The translations under genes were made by a program, and so were the position numbers. Below the pieces are notes generated by a model. That model saw nothing but the letters and a program-made list of their open reading frames with translations, had not been told where the DNA came from and did not search any database. Shown here piece after piece: positions 1 to 8,162 of a stretch of DNA of 64,000 nt. Numbering within the stretch: the first letter of the stretch is position 1; every line of letters begins with the position of its first letter. The stretch lies in contig NZ_MUXN01000008.1 in the NCBI RefSeq assembly GCF_001995215.1, positions 14,880-78,879 on the forward strand. The letters are read 5' to 3'. This stretch comes from Amycolatopsis azurea DSM 43854. GTDB lineage: Bacteria; Actinomycetota; Actinomycetes; Mycobacteriales; Pseudonocardiaceae.

Positions 1-5
1 GACCT

Positions 6-25
6 GCGTTTAGCGGGCTAAACGC
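6..25. repeat. Inverted repeat, GCGTTTAG family (unit 1)
   Basis: Perfect 8-base arms GCGTTTAG and CTAAACGC surround the centre CGGG. It is one of about 30 related copies in the window. The minus-strand stop codon of the DinB-like gene (TAG, bases 18-20) lies inside this copy, so the repeat encodes the end of that protein. Confidence 0.9.
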
Positions 26-548
26 GACGCGCGTGGAGGTCTCGCAGGAGGAGGATCTCGGCGCCGTGGTGGATGGCCTCCCGGTTGATGTGCAGGACGA
101 GCGTCGCGAGCGGGTACTCGGCGTACGGGCCCTCGGCCTCGCCGCAGGGGCGCTCGAGGTCCTCGGCGGTCAGGCCGCGGACGCCGTCGCGCCACCGTGC
201 GTACGCGTCGTCGAGCTGCTCCAGCGCCTCCTTGGCAGAGGCCGCGTACGGGAAGGTCTGGTAGTCGACGGGCGGGCCGTCGAAGTGCGACGCGGTCCGC
301 ATCGCGAACACGCCGATGATGACGTGCGCGAGCCGCCAGGCGATCGTCGTCACCGGCGGCGGGGACGGCTCCGGATAAGCCCAATCGATCATGAGCTTGC
401 CGGTTTCGGTCGGCCGGATCGTCCAGCAGTCCTCGGCGGGTTCCCAGAAGTATTCGTCGTCGCCGAGGGTGTCCAGCTTGGGCCGGAAGTGCTGCGTCCA
501 GTGCCAGTCGAGCTGTTCGGAGAGTTCCTTGCTCCAGTCGATGCCCAT
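18..548 (-). CDS. DinB-family (YfiT-like) protein
   Basis: A 176-residue protein of the DinB/YfiT four-helix-bundle superfamily. The family binds a metal through three histidines, and many actinobacterial members are thiol-dependent transferases. Candidate ligands are in the N-terminal segment (H16, H20), in LAHVIIG mid-protein and in the C-terminal NREAIHHGAE stretch. Start: ATG at 548, divergent from guaA with 127 bases between them. The last residues (RRV) and the stop codon come from the repeat at 6-25. Substrate is unknown; the fold assignment rests on overall pattern and the NREAIHHGAE motif. Confidence 0.72.
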   Translation of the reverse strand: MGIDWSKELSEQLDWHWTQHFRPKLDTLGDDEYFWEPAEDCWTIRPTETGKLMIDWAYPEPSPPPVTTIAWRLAHVIIGVFAMRTASHFDGPPVDYQTFPYAASAKEALEQLDDAYARWRDGVRGLTAEDLERPCGEAEGPYAEYPLATLVLHINREAIHHGAEILLLRDLHARRV

Positions 549-675
549 GCCTTCGGACGGTAGGCCGCGTCGCGGTCATCCGCTGTCCTGAATCGTGAGG
601 GGGTTGGCGGCGGGGTGACCGGGCCCACCTGGGACGATGGTGGGGAAGCGTACTGCTCTGATCTGGAGGTTTCAG

Positions 676-2232
676 GTGCCCAGTCCCACCGGTCCGGTAC
701 TCGTCGTGGACTTCGGGGCGCAGTACGCGCAACTGATCGCGCGCCGCGTGCGCGAGGCGCAGGTGTACTCCGAGGTCGTCCCGCACACCGCCACCGCCGA
801 GGACATCCTCGCCAAGGACCCCGCCGCGATCATCCTTTCCGGTGGACCTTCCAGCGTGTACGCGGAGAACGCCCCCGCCCTCGCCCCCGGCCTGGTCGAC
901 GCGGGCGTGCCGATCCTCGGGATCTGCTACGGCCACCAGGTGCTCGCGCAGGCCCTCGGTGGCACGGTCGAGCCGACCGGGATCCGTGAGTTCGGCCGCA
1001 CCGAGGTCCGCGTCGCCGGTGAAGGCGGTGTCCTGCACGCCGGTCTCCCGAGCAGCCAGCCCGCGTGGATGAGCCACAACGACAGCGTCACCAAGGCTCC
1101 GGAAGGCGCCACCGTGACCGCGTCGAGCGATGGTGCCGCCGTCGCCGGGTTCGAAGACGTCGAGCGCCGTTTCGCCGGCGTCCAGTACCACCCCGAGGTG
1201 CACCACTCGCCGCACGGCCAGGAGGTGCTTCGCCGCTTCCTGCACGACATCGCGGGCATCAAACCGCAGTGGACGACGTCGTCCATCGTCGACGACCAGG
1301 TCAAGCGCATCGCCGAGCAGGTCGGTGACGGCCGGGCGATCTGCGGGCTCTCCGGCGGTGTCGACTCCGCCGTCGCCGCCGCGCTCGTCCAGCGGGCCAT
1401 CGGTGACCGGCTGACCTGTGTGTTCGTCGACCACGGTCTGCTGCGCTCCGGCGAGCGGACCCAGGTCGAACGCGATTTCGTCGCCGCGACCGGGGTCAAC
1501 CTGGTGACCGTCGACGCGCGCGAGCGGTTCCTCGACGCGCTGGCCGGGGTCACCGACCCCGAGGAGAAGCGCAAGATCATCGGTCGTGAGTTCATCCGCG
1601 TGTTCGAGCAGGCGGAGCGCGACCTCAAGGCCGAGGGCGACTACAAGTTCCTCGTCCAGGGCACGCTGTACCCGGACGTCGTCGAGTCCGGCGGCGGCGA
1701 GGGCGCGGCGAACATCAAGAGCCACCACAACGTCGGCGGGCTGCCCGACGACCTGCAGTTCGAACTCGTCGAGCCGCTGCGCCTGCTGTTCAAGGACGAG
1801 GTGCGGCGCGTCGGGCTGGAGCTCGGGCTGCCGGAGACGATCGTGCAGCGGCAGCCGTTCCCCGGGCCGGGACTCGGCATCCGGATCATCGGTGCCGTCG
1901 ACGCCGAGCGGCTCGAGACGCTGCGCGCGGCGGACGCCATCGCGCGCGAGGAGCTCACCGCGGCCGGGCTGGACGGCGAGATCTGGCAGTGTCCGGTGGT
2001 GCTGCTGGCCGACGTCCGGAGCGTGGGTGTCCAGGGCGACGGGCGGACCTATGGGCACCCGATCGTGCTGCGGCCGGTGTCGTCCGAGGATGCGATGACC
2101 GCGGACTGGACGCGGCTGCCCTACGAGGTGCTGGAGCGGATCTCGACCCGCATCACCAACGAGGTCGCCGAGGTGAACCGGGTGGTCCTGGACGTCACGT
2201 CCAAGCCGCCGGGCACCATCGAGTGGGAGTGA
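676..2232 (+). CDS. guaA: GMP synthase (glutamine-hydrolysing)
   Basis: Converts XMP, glutamine and ATP to GMP, the last step of guanine nucleotide synthesis (cytoplasmic). 518 residues, normal for the family. Class I glutamine amidotransferase domain at about 8-195, with nucleophile C84 in GICYGHQ and H171/E173 in YHPE. ATP pyrophosphatase domain follows, with the PP-loop SGGVDS at 225-230, then the GMP synthase C-terminal dimerisation domain ending in TIEWE. I chose GTG 676 over the in-frame ATG 637 because GGAGG at 665-669 sits at ideal spacing and the upstream 13 residues ([13 protein letters not shown]) are unlike the family. Confidence 0.97.
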   Translation: MPSPTGPVLVVDFGAQYAQLIARRVREAQVYSEVVPHTATAEDILAKDPAAIILSGGPSSVYAENAPALAPGLVDAGVPILGICYGHQVLAQALGGTVEPTGIREFGRTEVRVAGEGGVLHAGLPSSQPAWMSHNDSVTKAPEGATVTASSDGAAVAGFEDVERRFAGVQYHPEVHHSPHGQEVLRRFLHDIAGIKPQWTTSSIVDDQVKRIAEQVGDGRAICGLSGGVDSAVAAALVQRAIGDRLTCVFVDHGLLRSGERTQVERDFVAATGVNLVTVDARERFLDALAGVTDPEEKRKIIGREFIRVFEQAERDLKAEGDYKFLVQGTLYPDVVESGGGEGAANIKSHHNVGGLPDDLQFELVEPLRLLFKDEVRRVGLELGLPETIVQRQPFPGPGLGIRIIGAVDAERLETLRAADAIAREELTAAGLDGEIWQCPVVLLADVRSVGVQGDGRTYGHPIVLRPVSSEDAMTADWTRLPYEVLERISTRITNEVAEVNRVVLDVTSKPPGTIEWE

Positions 2233-2251
2233 CCCGCTCCCGCTCCGACCT

Positions 2252-2496
2252 GCGTTTAGCGGGCTAATCGCGATCCGCCGCCGCCGGGCACCTGGGCGAC
2301 CCGACTTGCGTTTAGCGGGCTAATCGCGATCCGGCGGCCTGGGCACCTGAGCGAGCCCGGAGCGACTTTAGCCCCCTAATCGCGATCCGGTGGGGCCCGT
2401 GGCACCTGGGTGACCGCATCGCGTTTAGCCCGCTAAACGCAGGTCGGCGTACCGGGGGCACCTGGGTGACCGGATCGCGATTAGGGGGCTAAACGC
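2252..2496. repeat. Cluster of five GCGTTTAG-family inverted repeats, 56-57 base period
   Basis: The region 2233-2569 between the 3' ends of guaA and the convergent small membrane gene has no gene. It holds five inverted repeats starting at 2252, 2308, about 2364, 2421 and 2477. The spacing is 56, 56, 57 and 56 bases. The spacers themselves share a GGCACCTGGGTGAC-like stretch (near 2287, 2342, 2401, 2458), so the whole 56-base unit is tandemly repeated. Centres are CGGG, CGGG, CCCC, CCCG and GGGG. The arms vary between ACCTGCGTTTAG, ACTTGCGTTTAG, GCGACTTTAG and GATCGCGATTAG. Confidence 0.9.
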
Positions 2497-2513
2497 AAGT
2501 TGGGGGCAAGGCG

Positions 2514-2540
2514 AAGGCCCCGGCGAGGGGCCGGGGCCTT
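2514..2540 (-). terminator. Hairpin terminator
   Basis: Arms AAGGCCCCGG (2514-2523) and CCGGGGCCTT (2531-2540) form a perfect 10-base-pair stem with a 7-base loop. It lies 29 bases past the stop of the minus-strand gene ending at 2570. It may also stop guaA transcripts coming the other way. Confidence 0.7.
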
Positions 2541-2569
2541 CGGAGTGGGGTGGATCGTGAGCGGGGCCG

Positions 2570-2812
2570 CTAGCGGCGGCTCTTGCGCAGCGAAGCGGCG
2601 AGCAGCAGGACGCCGACGAAGATCGCCCCACCCGCCATGACCCACCGGAAGTCGAACCGCGGGAGCCACGAGGCGCCGTCCGAGAGGACGTAAGCCGACA
2701 CCAGCAGCGTCGCGATCCCGACGAACAAGGTGATGACGTCCACCCCGCGCTTCGCCGGCTGAGCCGCCTGGGTCTGCGTGCTGTCGTAATTGTCGTAGTC
2801 GTACTCAGCCAC
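2570..2812 (-). CDS. Small two-TM membrane protein
   Basis: An 80-residue protein with a Tyr/Asp-rich cytoplasmic start (AEYDYDNYD) and two hydrophobic segments (about 28-45 and 57-74), ending in a basic RKSRR tail. Start is the GTG at 2812, with GGAGGTG just upstream. A longer in-frame start at 2836 would sit within the preceding gene without a ribosome site. It overlaps the end of the PspC-domain gene by 8 bases, so the two are probably translationally coupled. No family recognised; context suggests a role with the PspC/LiaF-like envelope-stress cluster. Confidence 0.7.
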   Translation of the reverse strand: MAEYDYDNYDSTQTQAAQPAKRGVDVITLFVGIATLLVSAYVLSDGASWLPRFDFRWVMAGGAIFVGVLLLAASLRKSRR

Positions 2813-4070
2813 GACGCACCTCCACGTTCCCGACACCGTTCTTGACGTTCAAAGTGATCTTCTGCCCGTTGTCACCCGGCGAGGTGAAAACGATGGTGTC
2901 CTCGCCGACCCCCGAGCGCGACTGGCCGAGACAGTCGACATCGCCCGCTCCCGTCTCGCAGGAGACCTTCACTTCGGCACCCGCCGGCACGAGCACCGTC
3001 GAGTTGCCCGCTCCGTTGGAGACCTTCGTGGTCACCGAAGCTCCCGCGGGCAGCTTGGTCAGGTCGACGTCGATGTCCCCCGCCGAGTGGCGGTACTCCG
3101 GCAGCACCTCGGACACCTGGATCGGCGTCGCCTTCAGGTCCCCGACGCCGCCCTTCACGGAGAAGTTGTCGAACGGGACCGTGGTCAGCGCCATCCCGGC
3201 GATCGCCAGCGGCACCGCCAGCCCGATCAGCCCACGGCCGCCCCGCACGAACGAACCGGCCACCAGCCCGATGCCGACCACACCCAGGGTGAGCCCGACG
3301 ACGTGCTGCATGGTGAACCACGGTTCGCCGTCCAGACCGAGGACGGTGCCGACCCCGCCGACCAGCACGGCGATCCCGAAGGTCGCGGCGCCGATCTTCG
3401 ACTTGCGACGGCGAGGTGTCGGCGGCGCGGGCGGCGGCGGAGGTGTCTGCGGCGGCAGACCACCGGACGGCGAAGCGTTCGGCAGGTCCCAGGCGGACGG
3501 GTCGGCCGCGAGCGGGTCCCAGCCGCCTTCGGTCGTCGTCGAGGCGGTGGCCGCGGACGCCATCGAAAACGCGGCGGCAGGTTGAGCCGGGGCGGGCATC
3601 GTCGGCCGGTTGTACTGACCGCGGTTGCGGTGCAACAGATACAGGGCGACGGCCATCAGCGCGAAGCCGATCAGCCCGGTGCCGTCGGTCATCCAGCCGC
3701 CGCTCAAGGTCCAGGTGAGACCGGGGAACAGCAGGATCAGCAGCAGCACGGCGAACGCGGGCGAACTGGACGCGCGGCCCCGGCCGATCAGGCCCTCGAA
3801 CGCGGATACCTGGTCGCCCTCCTGCGGCAGGAACAGCCAGCCCAGCAGATAGACGAAGACGCCGAACCCGCCGAACACGGTCGCGGCGACCAGCGCGACG
3901 CGGACCACGGTCGGGTCGATGCCGTACCGGTAGCCGATCCCCGCGGCGACACCGGCGAACTTACGGCCGTGTACCGGGCGGACCGGCCTGCTCCGCCAGA
4001 AATCCTTGACGGTCTCTTCGAAGCCGGCCGCGGGGCCACGCTTCGGAACGTGTGTCTCACTCCCACTCAT
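2805..4070 (-). CDS. PspC-domain / LiaF-like membrane protein
   Basis: 421 residues. A PspC domain lies at about 34-95 (RPVHGRKFAGVAAGIGYRYG, then a hydrophobic helix ending FLPQEGD). Further TM segments, a Pro-rich cytoplasmic linker (LPPQTPPPPPAPPTP), two to three more TM helices and a C-terminal beta-rich domain (about 290-421, with repeated GxGN/GDxxV strands) resembling the LiaF/DUF4097 type follow. Such proteins sense or signal cell-envelope stress to a partner histidine kinase. It is divergent from exactly such a kinase (117-base gap), which also carries a PspC domain. ATG start at 4070. Confidence 0.82.
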   Translation of the reverse strand: MSGSETHVPKRGPAAGFEETVKDFWRSRPVRPVHGRKFAGVAAGIGYRYGIDPTVVRVALVAATVFGGFGVFVYLLGWLFLPQEGDQVSAFEGLIGRGRASSSPAFAVLLLILLFPGLTWTLSGGWMTDGTGLIGFALMAVALYLLHRNRGQYNRPTMPAPAQPAAAFSMASAATASTTTEGGWDPLAADPSAWDLPNASPSGGLPPQTPPPPPAPPTPRRRKSKIGAATFGIAVLVGGVGTVLGLDGEPWFTMQHVVGLTLGVVGIGLVAGSFVRGGRGLIGLAVPLAIAGMALTTVPFDNFSVKGGVGDLKATPIQVSEVLPEYRHSAGDIDVDLTKLPAGASVTTKVSNGAGNSTVLVPAGAEVKVSCETGAGDVDCLGQSRSGVGEDTIVFTSPGDNGQKITLNVKNGVGNVEVRRG

Positions 4071-4187
4071 GCCACAAAGAATGCGCCCCGGCGACCCCTC
4101 GACACATCCGGGAACGTCCCTGAGGTTTCCCCCAGCGGGAAGAGTCAGGGGTTTCCCCGATGGATCAGTACAGCACTCCGTGTGACC

Positions 4188-5537
4188 ATGGAGAACGTGC
4201 AGGAATCCGCCCCCAACGACCTCGCCGACCAGGTGAAGCCGACGATCATCGAGCGCCCTCCGGTGCCCGTTCCCGGCAGCCTGTCCCCGGCACCGTTCGA
4301 GCCGCCCAAGATGTACCGCCGCCGCTCCGGCCGCGCCATCGCGGGTGTCGCCGGCGGCCTCGCCGACCACCTCGGCGTCAAGGTGCTCTGGGTCCGGACC
4401 GCGTTCGCGTTGCTGGCCGCGCTGAACGGCGCCGGTCTGCTCGCGTACGGCCTGCTCTGGGTCTTCGTTCAGCAGCAGTCCGGTGAAGTCGAGCCGGAGA
4501 AGTCCGCGCCCAAGGAAAAGCAGCAGGCTTTCGGCCTGATGGCGCTGGGTGTCGGCCTCGCCGTCGCGAGCGGCACGCTGACCGGCCTGATCAGCGGCTG
4601 GGTCGCCATCCCGCTGGCGCTGGCCATGATCGGCGCGGCCGTCGTCTGGCGGGAGGCCGACGAGTCGCAACGACGCCGCTGGCGGCTCAGCACCAAGGGC
4701 GGGGTCGCCACGGCGTTCCTCGGCGGCGGTGGCTGGTCGGCCGCGATCCGCGTGGTCGCCGGCGTCGCGCTGGTGATGACCGGCATCGGCGTCGTCGTCC
4801 TGGAGAGCGGCAGCATCGACCAGGTCAAGTTCGCGCTGGTCGCCGTGATCGCGACGCTGATCGGGGTGGCCGTGCTGACCGTCCCGTTCTGGCTGCGCCT
4901 GGTCCGCGACCTGTCCGACGAGCGCATGGCCCGCATCCGCACCGACGAACGCGCCGAGATCGCCGCGCACCTGCACGACTCGGTGCTGCAAACCCTCGCG
5001 TTGATCCAGAAGCAGGCGGAATCGCCGCGCGAGGTCGCCAGGCTCGCGCGCGGACAGGAACGCGAACTGCGCGGGTGGCTGTACGGGCCGTCGGGGTACG
5101 GCAAGAGCAAGAAGACCGAGGAAGAGGCCGTCAGCGGGCAGCTGTCCGAGGTACTCGCGGCCGCGTGCGGCGAGGTCGAGGACGCTTTCGCGATCTCGGT
5201 GCAGCAGGTCGTCGTCGGGGAGGCGACGCTGAACGAGCCGCTGACCGCGCTGGTCCAGGCGGCGCGCGAAGCGATCGTCAACGCCGCCAAGCACGCGGGC
5301 GTCGACGAGGTCAGTGTGTACGCCGAGGTCGAGCCGACGGCGGTGACGGTTTTCGTGCGGGACAGGGGCAAGGGGTTCGACCCCGACGTCGTGCCGAGCG
5401 ACCGGCACGGTCTCGCCGATTCCATCCGGGGGCGGATGGAACGGCACGGCGGGAAACTCAAACTGCGTACCGCACCGGGTGAAGGAACCGAGGTCCAGCT
5501 GGAGATGCCGGTCAAGGCGGGGAAGGGTGCGGCGTGA
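4188..5537 (+). CDS. PspC-domain sensor histidine kinase (HisKA_3 type)
   Basis: 449 residues. PspC domain at about 41-97 (MYRRRSGRAIAGVAGGLADH), then hydrophobic segments (about 112-155 and 185-235), then a NarL/DesK-type kinase core. The dimerisation/phosphoacceptor motif is EIAAHLHDSV with probable phospho-His H263. The ATPase domain has the N-box AREAIVNAAKHAG and the G-box DRGKGFD. It presumably phosphorylates the LuxR-type regulator whose gene follows after about 40 bases. The same arrangement (PspC protein, PspC kinase, LuxR regulator) is known in actinobacteria; the stimulus is inferred to be envelope damage. Confidence 0.9.
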   Translation: MENVQESAPNDLADQVKPTIIERPPVPVPGSLSPAPFEPPKMYRRRSGRAIAGVAGGLADHLGVKVLWVRTAFALLAALNGAGLLAYGLLWVFVQQQSGEVEPEKSAPKEKQQAFGLMALGVGLAVASGTLTGLISGWVAIPLALAMIGAAVVWREADESQRRRWRLSTKGGVATAFLGGGGWSAAIRVVAGVALVMTGIGVVVLESGSIDQVKFALVAVIATLIGVAVLTVPFWLRLVRDLSDERMARIRTDERAEIAAHLHDSVLQTLALIQKQAESPREVARLARGQERELRGWLYGPSGYGKSKKTEEEAVSGQLSEVLAAACGEVEDAFAISVQQVVVGEATLNEPLTALVQAAREAIVNAAKHAGVDEVSVYAEVEPTAVTVFVRDRGKGFDPDVVPSDRHGLADSIRGRMERHGGKLKLRTAPGEGTEVQLEMPVKAGKGAA

Positions 5538-5577
5538 GGTCGCTATGCTCACGGGACAGGGCGAGCGAGGGAGCATC

Positions 5578-6252
5578 GTGACGGAGAACCAGCAGACGCG
5601 GGAGCCGGTCAAGGTCTTCCTCGTCGACGACCACGCGCTCTTCCGGGCCGGTGTGCGCACCGAACTGGACTCGATCACCGACGACGTCCGCGTGGTCGGC
5701 GAGGCGGGCTCGGTGGCCGAGGCGGTCGCGGGGATCGCCAGGACCAAACCGCAGGTCGTCCTGCTCGACGTGCACATGCCGGACGGCGGCGGCGCCGAGG
5801 TCCTGCGCCGGGTGCGGCCGGAACTGCCGGACGTCGTGTTCCTCGCGCTGTCGGTCTCCGACGCCGCGGAGGACGTGATCGCGGTGATCCGTGCCGGGGC
5901 GCGGGGCTACGTCACGAAGACGATCTCGTCGAAGGAACTCGTGCGCGCCGTCGTGCGGGTCTCGGACGGTGACGCGGTGTTCTCGCCGCGGCTGGCCGGG
6001 TTCGTGCTCGACGCGTTCGCCGACCGGCCGGGTTCCGCGCCGATCAGCGACCCGGACCTGGACCTGCTGACGCCGCGGGAACGCGACGTGCTGCGGCTGC
6101 TCGCGCGCGGGTACGCGTACAAGGAGATCGCGTCCGAGCTGTTCATCTCGGTGAAGACCGTCGAGACGCACGTGTCGAGCGTGCTGCGGAAGACGCAGCT
6201 TTCGAACCGGTACGAGCTTTCGCGGTGGGCTTCCGACCGGCGTCTCGTCTAG
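5578..6252 (+). CDS. NarL/LuxR-family response regulator
   Basis: 224 residues. Receiver domain at about 11-125 with the acidic pair D17/D18, phospho-acceptor D64 (VLLDVHMPDG) and conserved K114 (YVTK). LuxR-type HTH at about 158-220 (LTPRERDVLRLLARGYAYKE, then FISVKTVETHVSSVLRK). I take GTG 5578, preceded by GAGGGAG; ATG 5545, preceded by GAGGT, would add 11 residues and is a real alternative. It is the cognate regulator of the upstream kinase. Its stop codon is followed immediately by the next gene's GTG, indicating one operon. Confidence 0.92.
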   Translation: MTENQQTREPVKVFLVDDHALFRAGVRTELDSITDDVRVVGEAGSVAEAVAGIARTKPQVVLLDVHMPDGGGAEVLRRVRPELPDVVFLALSVSDAAEDVIAVIRAGARGYVTKTISSKELVRAVVRVSDGDAVFSPRLAGFVLDAFADRPGSAPISDPDLDLLTPRERDVLRLLARGYAYKEIASELFISVKTVETHVSSVLRKTQLSNRYELSRWASDRRLV

Positions 6253-6621
6253 GTGGCGCCGGTTCTCATCGGCCTGGTGGCCGTGTTCTTCCTGGGCATG
6301 GGGCTGCTCGGGCTCGTCGATCCGCGGCGGCTGATCCGGCCGTTCGGCATCACGCTGGATTCCGTGACCGCGCGGACCGAGGTGCGCGCGGTTTACGGCG
6401 GCTTCGGGGTGGCTGTCGCGGTGCTGCTCGGGTTCGCGGCCTTCGACGTCGGCGGGATCCAGCGGGGTGCAGCGATCGCGGTGGCCGTCGCGCTCGTCGG
6501 GATGGCCTTCGGGCGGCTGGTCGCGCGGTTCGCGGAACGGCCCGAGCGGTTCTATCCGAGCTGGCTCTACTTCTGGGTCGAGCTGGTGATGGCCGCCCTG
6601 CTCGTCGTCTCCGCCCTCTGA
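6253..6621 (+). CDS. DUF4345-type small membrane protein
   Basis: 122 residues with four predicted TM helices (about 3-22, 45-65, 70-90, 105-122). The motif GLVDPRRLIRPFGITLDSVTAR followed by VYGGFGVAVAVLL fits the DUF4345 family. The GTG start abuts the stop of the response regulator with no gap, so it is the last gene of the kinase-regulator operon. Function unknown. It is convergent with the gene at 6772, with three inverted repeats between. Confidence 0.72.
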   Translation: MAPVLIGLVAVFFLGMGLLGLVDPRRLIRPFGITLDSVTARTEVRAVYGGFGVAVAVLLGFAAFDVGGIQRGAAIAVAVALVGMAFGRLVARFAERPERFYPSWLYFWVELVMAALLVVSAL

Positions 6622-6632
6622 CGCCCGGACTT

Positions 6633-6768
6633 GCGTTTAGCCCCCTAATCGCGATGCGGCAGGTCCAGGCCCCGCCGCGTCGCGATTAGGGGGCTAAAGT
6701 CGCTCCCGCCGGTCTGGGAGGTGCCGGGCGGCTGGGACCGGCGGGAGCGCGTTTAGCCCGCTAAACGC
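6633..6768. repeat. Cluster of three GCGTTTAG-family inverted repeats
   Basis: Units start at 6633 (centre CCCC), 6682 (centre GGGG, right arm CTAAAGTCGC) and 6749 (perfect GCGTTTAG-CCCG-CTAAACGC). They fill the gap between two convergent genes. No other signal is seen there. Confidence 0.88.
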
Positions 6769-6771
6769 AGG

Positions 6772-7122
6772 TCAGGCGGGTGGCCTGAATTCGTGGGTGA
6801 CCTCGATCTTCCCCACGATGTGCGTGTTGAACTCGGCCAGGTCCTCGGCCGGGACCCACAGCTCCAGGATGGTCTTCCCGCCCGCCTGCTGGACCGGGTA
6901 CCGGTCGACGAAGTCCGTCTCGACCTCGAACCGCGTCACGAAGCCCGCGCCGTCGTACCGCACGTTCCAGTCGCGGGCGATCTTGATCGCGTAGTCCTCG
7001 TTCAGCACCGGGTAGAAGATCGGCTGCTCCGGCAACCGCGGCGGCCACTCGCGCCAGCCCGACTCCCGGACGAGGTCGAGCTCGACGGGCCCGGTCGGAC
7101 GCCACAACGTCGTCGTCTTCAC
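6772..7122 (-). CDS. Conserved protein of unknown function
   Basis: 116 residues, soluble, no TM or signal peptide. Recognisable stretches are LWRPTGPVELDLV near the start, FYPVLNEDYAIKIARDW mid-protein and ELWVPAEDLAEFN near the end. These resemble a family often labelled ADP-ribosylation/crystallin J1-like in actinomycetes; I cannot assign a function. GTG start at 7122 overlaps the stop of the upstream EamA gene by four bases (GTGA), so translation is probably coupled. Confidence 0.75.
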   Translation of the reverse strand: MKTTTLWRPTGPVELDLVRESGWREWPPRLPEQPIFYPVLNEDYAIKIARDWNVRYDGAGFVTRFEVETDFVDRYPVQQAGGKTILELWVPAEDLAEFNTHIVGKIEVTHEFRPPA

Positions 7123-8060
7123 GGCGCGGCCTCCCCGGCGGCGGCCAGGGGGCGCTCCACCACGGGGGCGGTAGCAAAGGTCCCCCGCTCCTTCGGGCGG
7201 AGCCGGGTCAGCGCGACCCCGCCCAGCACGACGACCATCCCGGCGATCACCCGGAAGTCCAGCGCCTCGCCCAGGAACACCGCCCCCAGCAGCACCGAAA
7301 CCACCGGCAGCAGGTACCCGACGATCGACGCCGCGACGGCGCCCTCGCTCGCGAGGAGCTGGTAGTTCAGCGCGAACGCGATCCCGGTCGACCCGATCCC
7401 CAGGATCACCACCGCCACGATCGCGCCGGTGCTCAGGTGCACCGGTGCGAAGCCGCCCATCGGCATCGCCAGCAGCAGGAACCCGGTCGCGAGCAGCATC
7501 TGCCCGCCCGCCAGCGACATCGGCGAGTCACCGGTGCCGGTGAGGTACTTGCCCTCGTACACGAACGCGAAACCGTAGCTCGCGGCCGCCGCGAGGCACG
7601 CCAGCGCGCCCCAGCTGAGCAGGCCGGACGCCTGCCACGGCGCGAAGATCAGCAGGATCCCGACGAGCCCGGCGATCAGCCCGGCGACCCGGACCGCGGT
7701 CATCCGCGTACGCGCGCCCAGCATCGGCGCGGCCAGCAACACCCAGAGCGGCGTCGTCGCGTTCAGGACGCCGGTGATCCCGGAATCGACGGTCAGCTCG
7801 CCCCACGCGAACAGCAGGAACGGCAGCGCGTTGTGGAAGAACGCCGCGACGGCCAGATGTCCCCAGATCCGCCGTCCCGACGGCAGCCGGTCCCGGCCGA
7901 GATAACAGAGCCCGATCAGCACGGCCGCGCCGAGCGCCACCCGCGCCAACACCAGCTGTACCGGGGAAAACGCGCCCAGCCCCAGTTTGATCCAGAAGAA
8001 ACTCGATCCCCACATGAGCGCCAGCGCGCCGATCCGCAGCAGGGTCTTCGTCTCGCCCAC
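7119..8060 (-). CDS. EamA/DMT-family transporter
   Basis: 313 residues with about ten TM helices in two EamA repeats (roughly 8-135 and 150-285), the architecture of drug/metabolite exporters such as RhtA and YddG. The GTG start at 8060 has AAGGAGG six bases upstream. It is divergent from a LysR regulator, the usual arrangement for a regulator controlling an exporter. The C-terminal tail contains ERGTFATA, encoded by a copy of a second short repeat (7173-7191) also found in the TNT gene. Substrate unknown; an amino acid or metabolite is likely. Confidence 0.88.
   Translation of the reverse strand: MGETKTLLRIGALALMWGSSFFWIKLGLGAFSPVQLVLARVALGAAVLIGLCYLGRDRLPSGRRIWGHLAVAAFFHNALPFLLFAWGELTVDSGITGVLNATTPLWVLLAAPMLGARTRMTAVRVAGLIAGLVGILLIFAPWQASGLLSWGALACLAAAASYGFAFVYEGKYLTGTGDSPMSLAGGQMLLATGFLLLAMPMGGFAPVHLSTGAIVAVVILGIGSTGIAFALNYQLLASEGAVAASIVGYLLPVVSVLLGAVFLGEALDFRVIAGMVVVLGGVALTRLRPKERGTFATAPVVERPLAAAGEAAP
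7173..7191. repeat. AGCAAAGGTCCC repeat, copy A (inside a gene)
   Basis: AGCAAAGGTCCCCCGCTCC lies in the 3' part of the EamA gene. The identical 19-mer occurs at 46646-46664 inside the TNT gene, and a two-mismatch copy is at 15893-15911 between genes. Confidence 0.7.
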
Positions 8061-8150
8061 CCCAGTCCTCCTTAAGTGCCTGGCCCAGCTTCGCCGCGCC
8101 GACGCGTAAGGACAAGCGAAAATAACTGCATGAAGCCTTAAGAAGAACTG

Positions 8151-8156
8151 TACGAT
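8151..8156 (+). promoter_or_regulatory. -10 box of leaderless LysR gene
   Basis: TACGAT ends six bases before the ATG at 8163, the spacing that puts transcription start at or next to the A of the start codon. There is no ribosome-binding site before this start. Confidence 0.55.
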
Positions 8157-8162
8157 CGGGGC

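Noticed and set aside
10..2058. Long open frames antisense to guaA and many other genes
   Set aside because: High GC keeps several frames open; the sequences are Arg/Pro/Gly-rich without family motifs and conflict with well-supported genes.
2252..2440. Inverted repeats as ordinary Rho-independent terminators
   Set aside because: Arms are only about 8 bases, there is no T run, several lie in divergent regions, and real hairpin terminators (for example 2514-2540, 25645-25680) sit beside them.
2252..2496. Regularly spaced repeats resembling a small CRISPR array
   Set aside because: The repeats are degenerate inverted repeats, spacers are themselves repeated, related copies are scattered over 60 kb and no cas gene is present.
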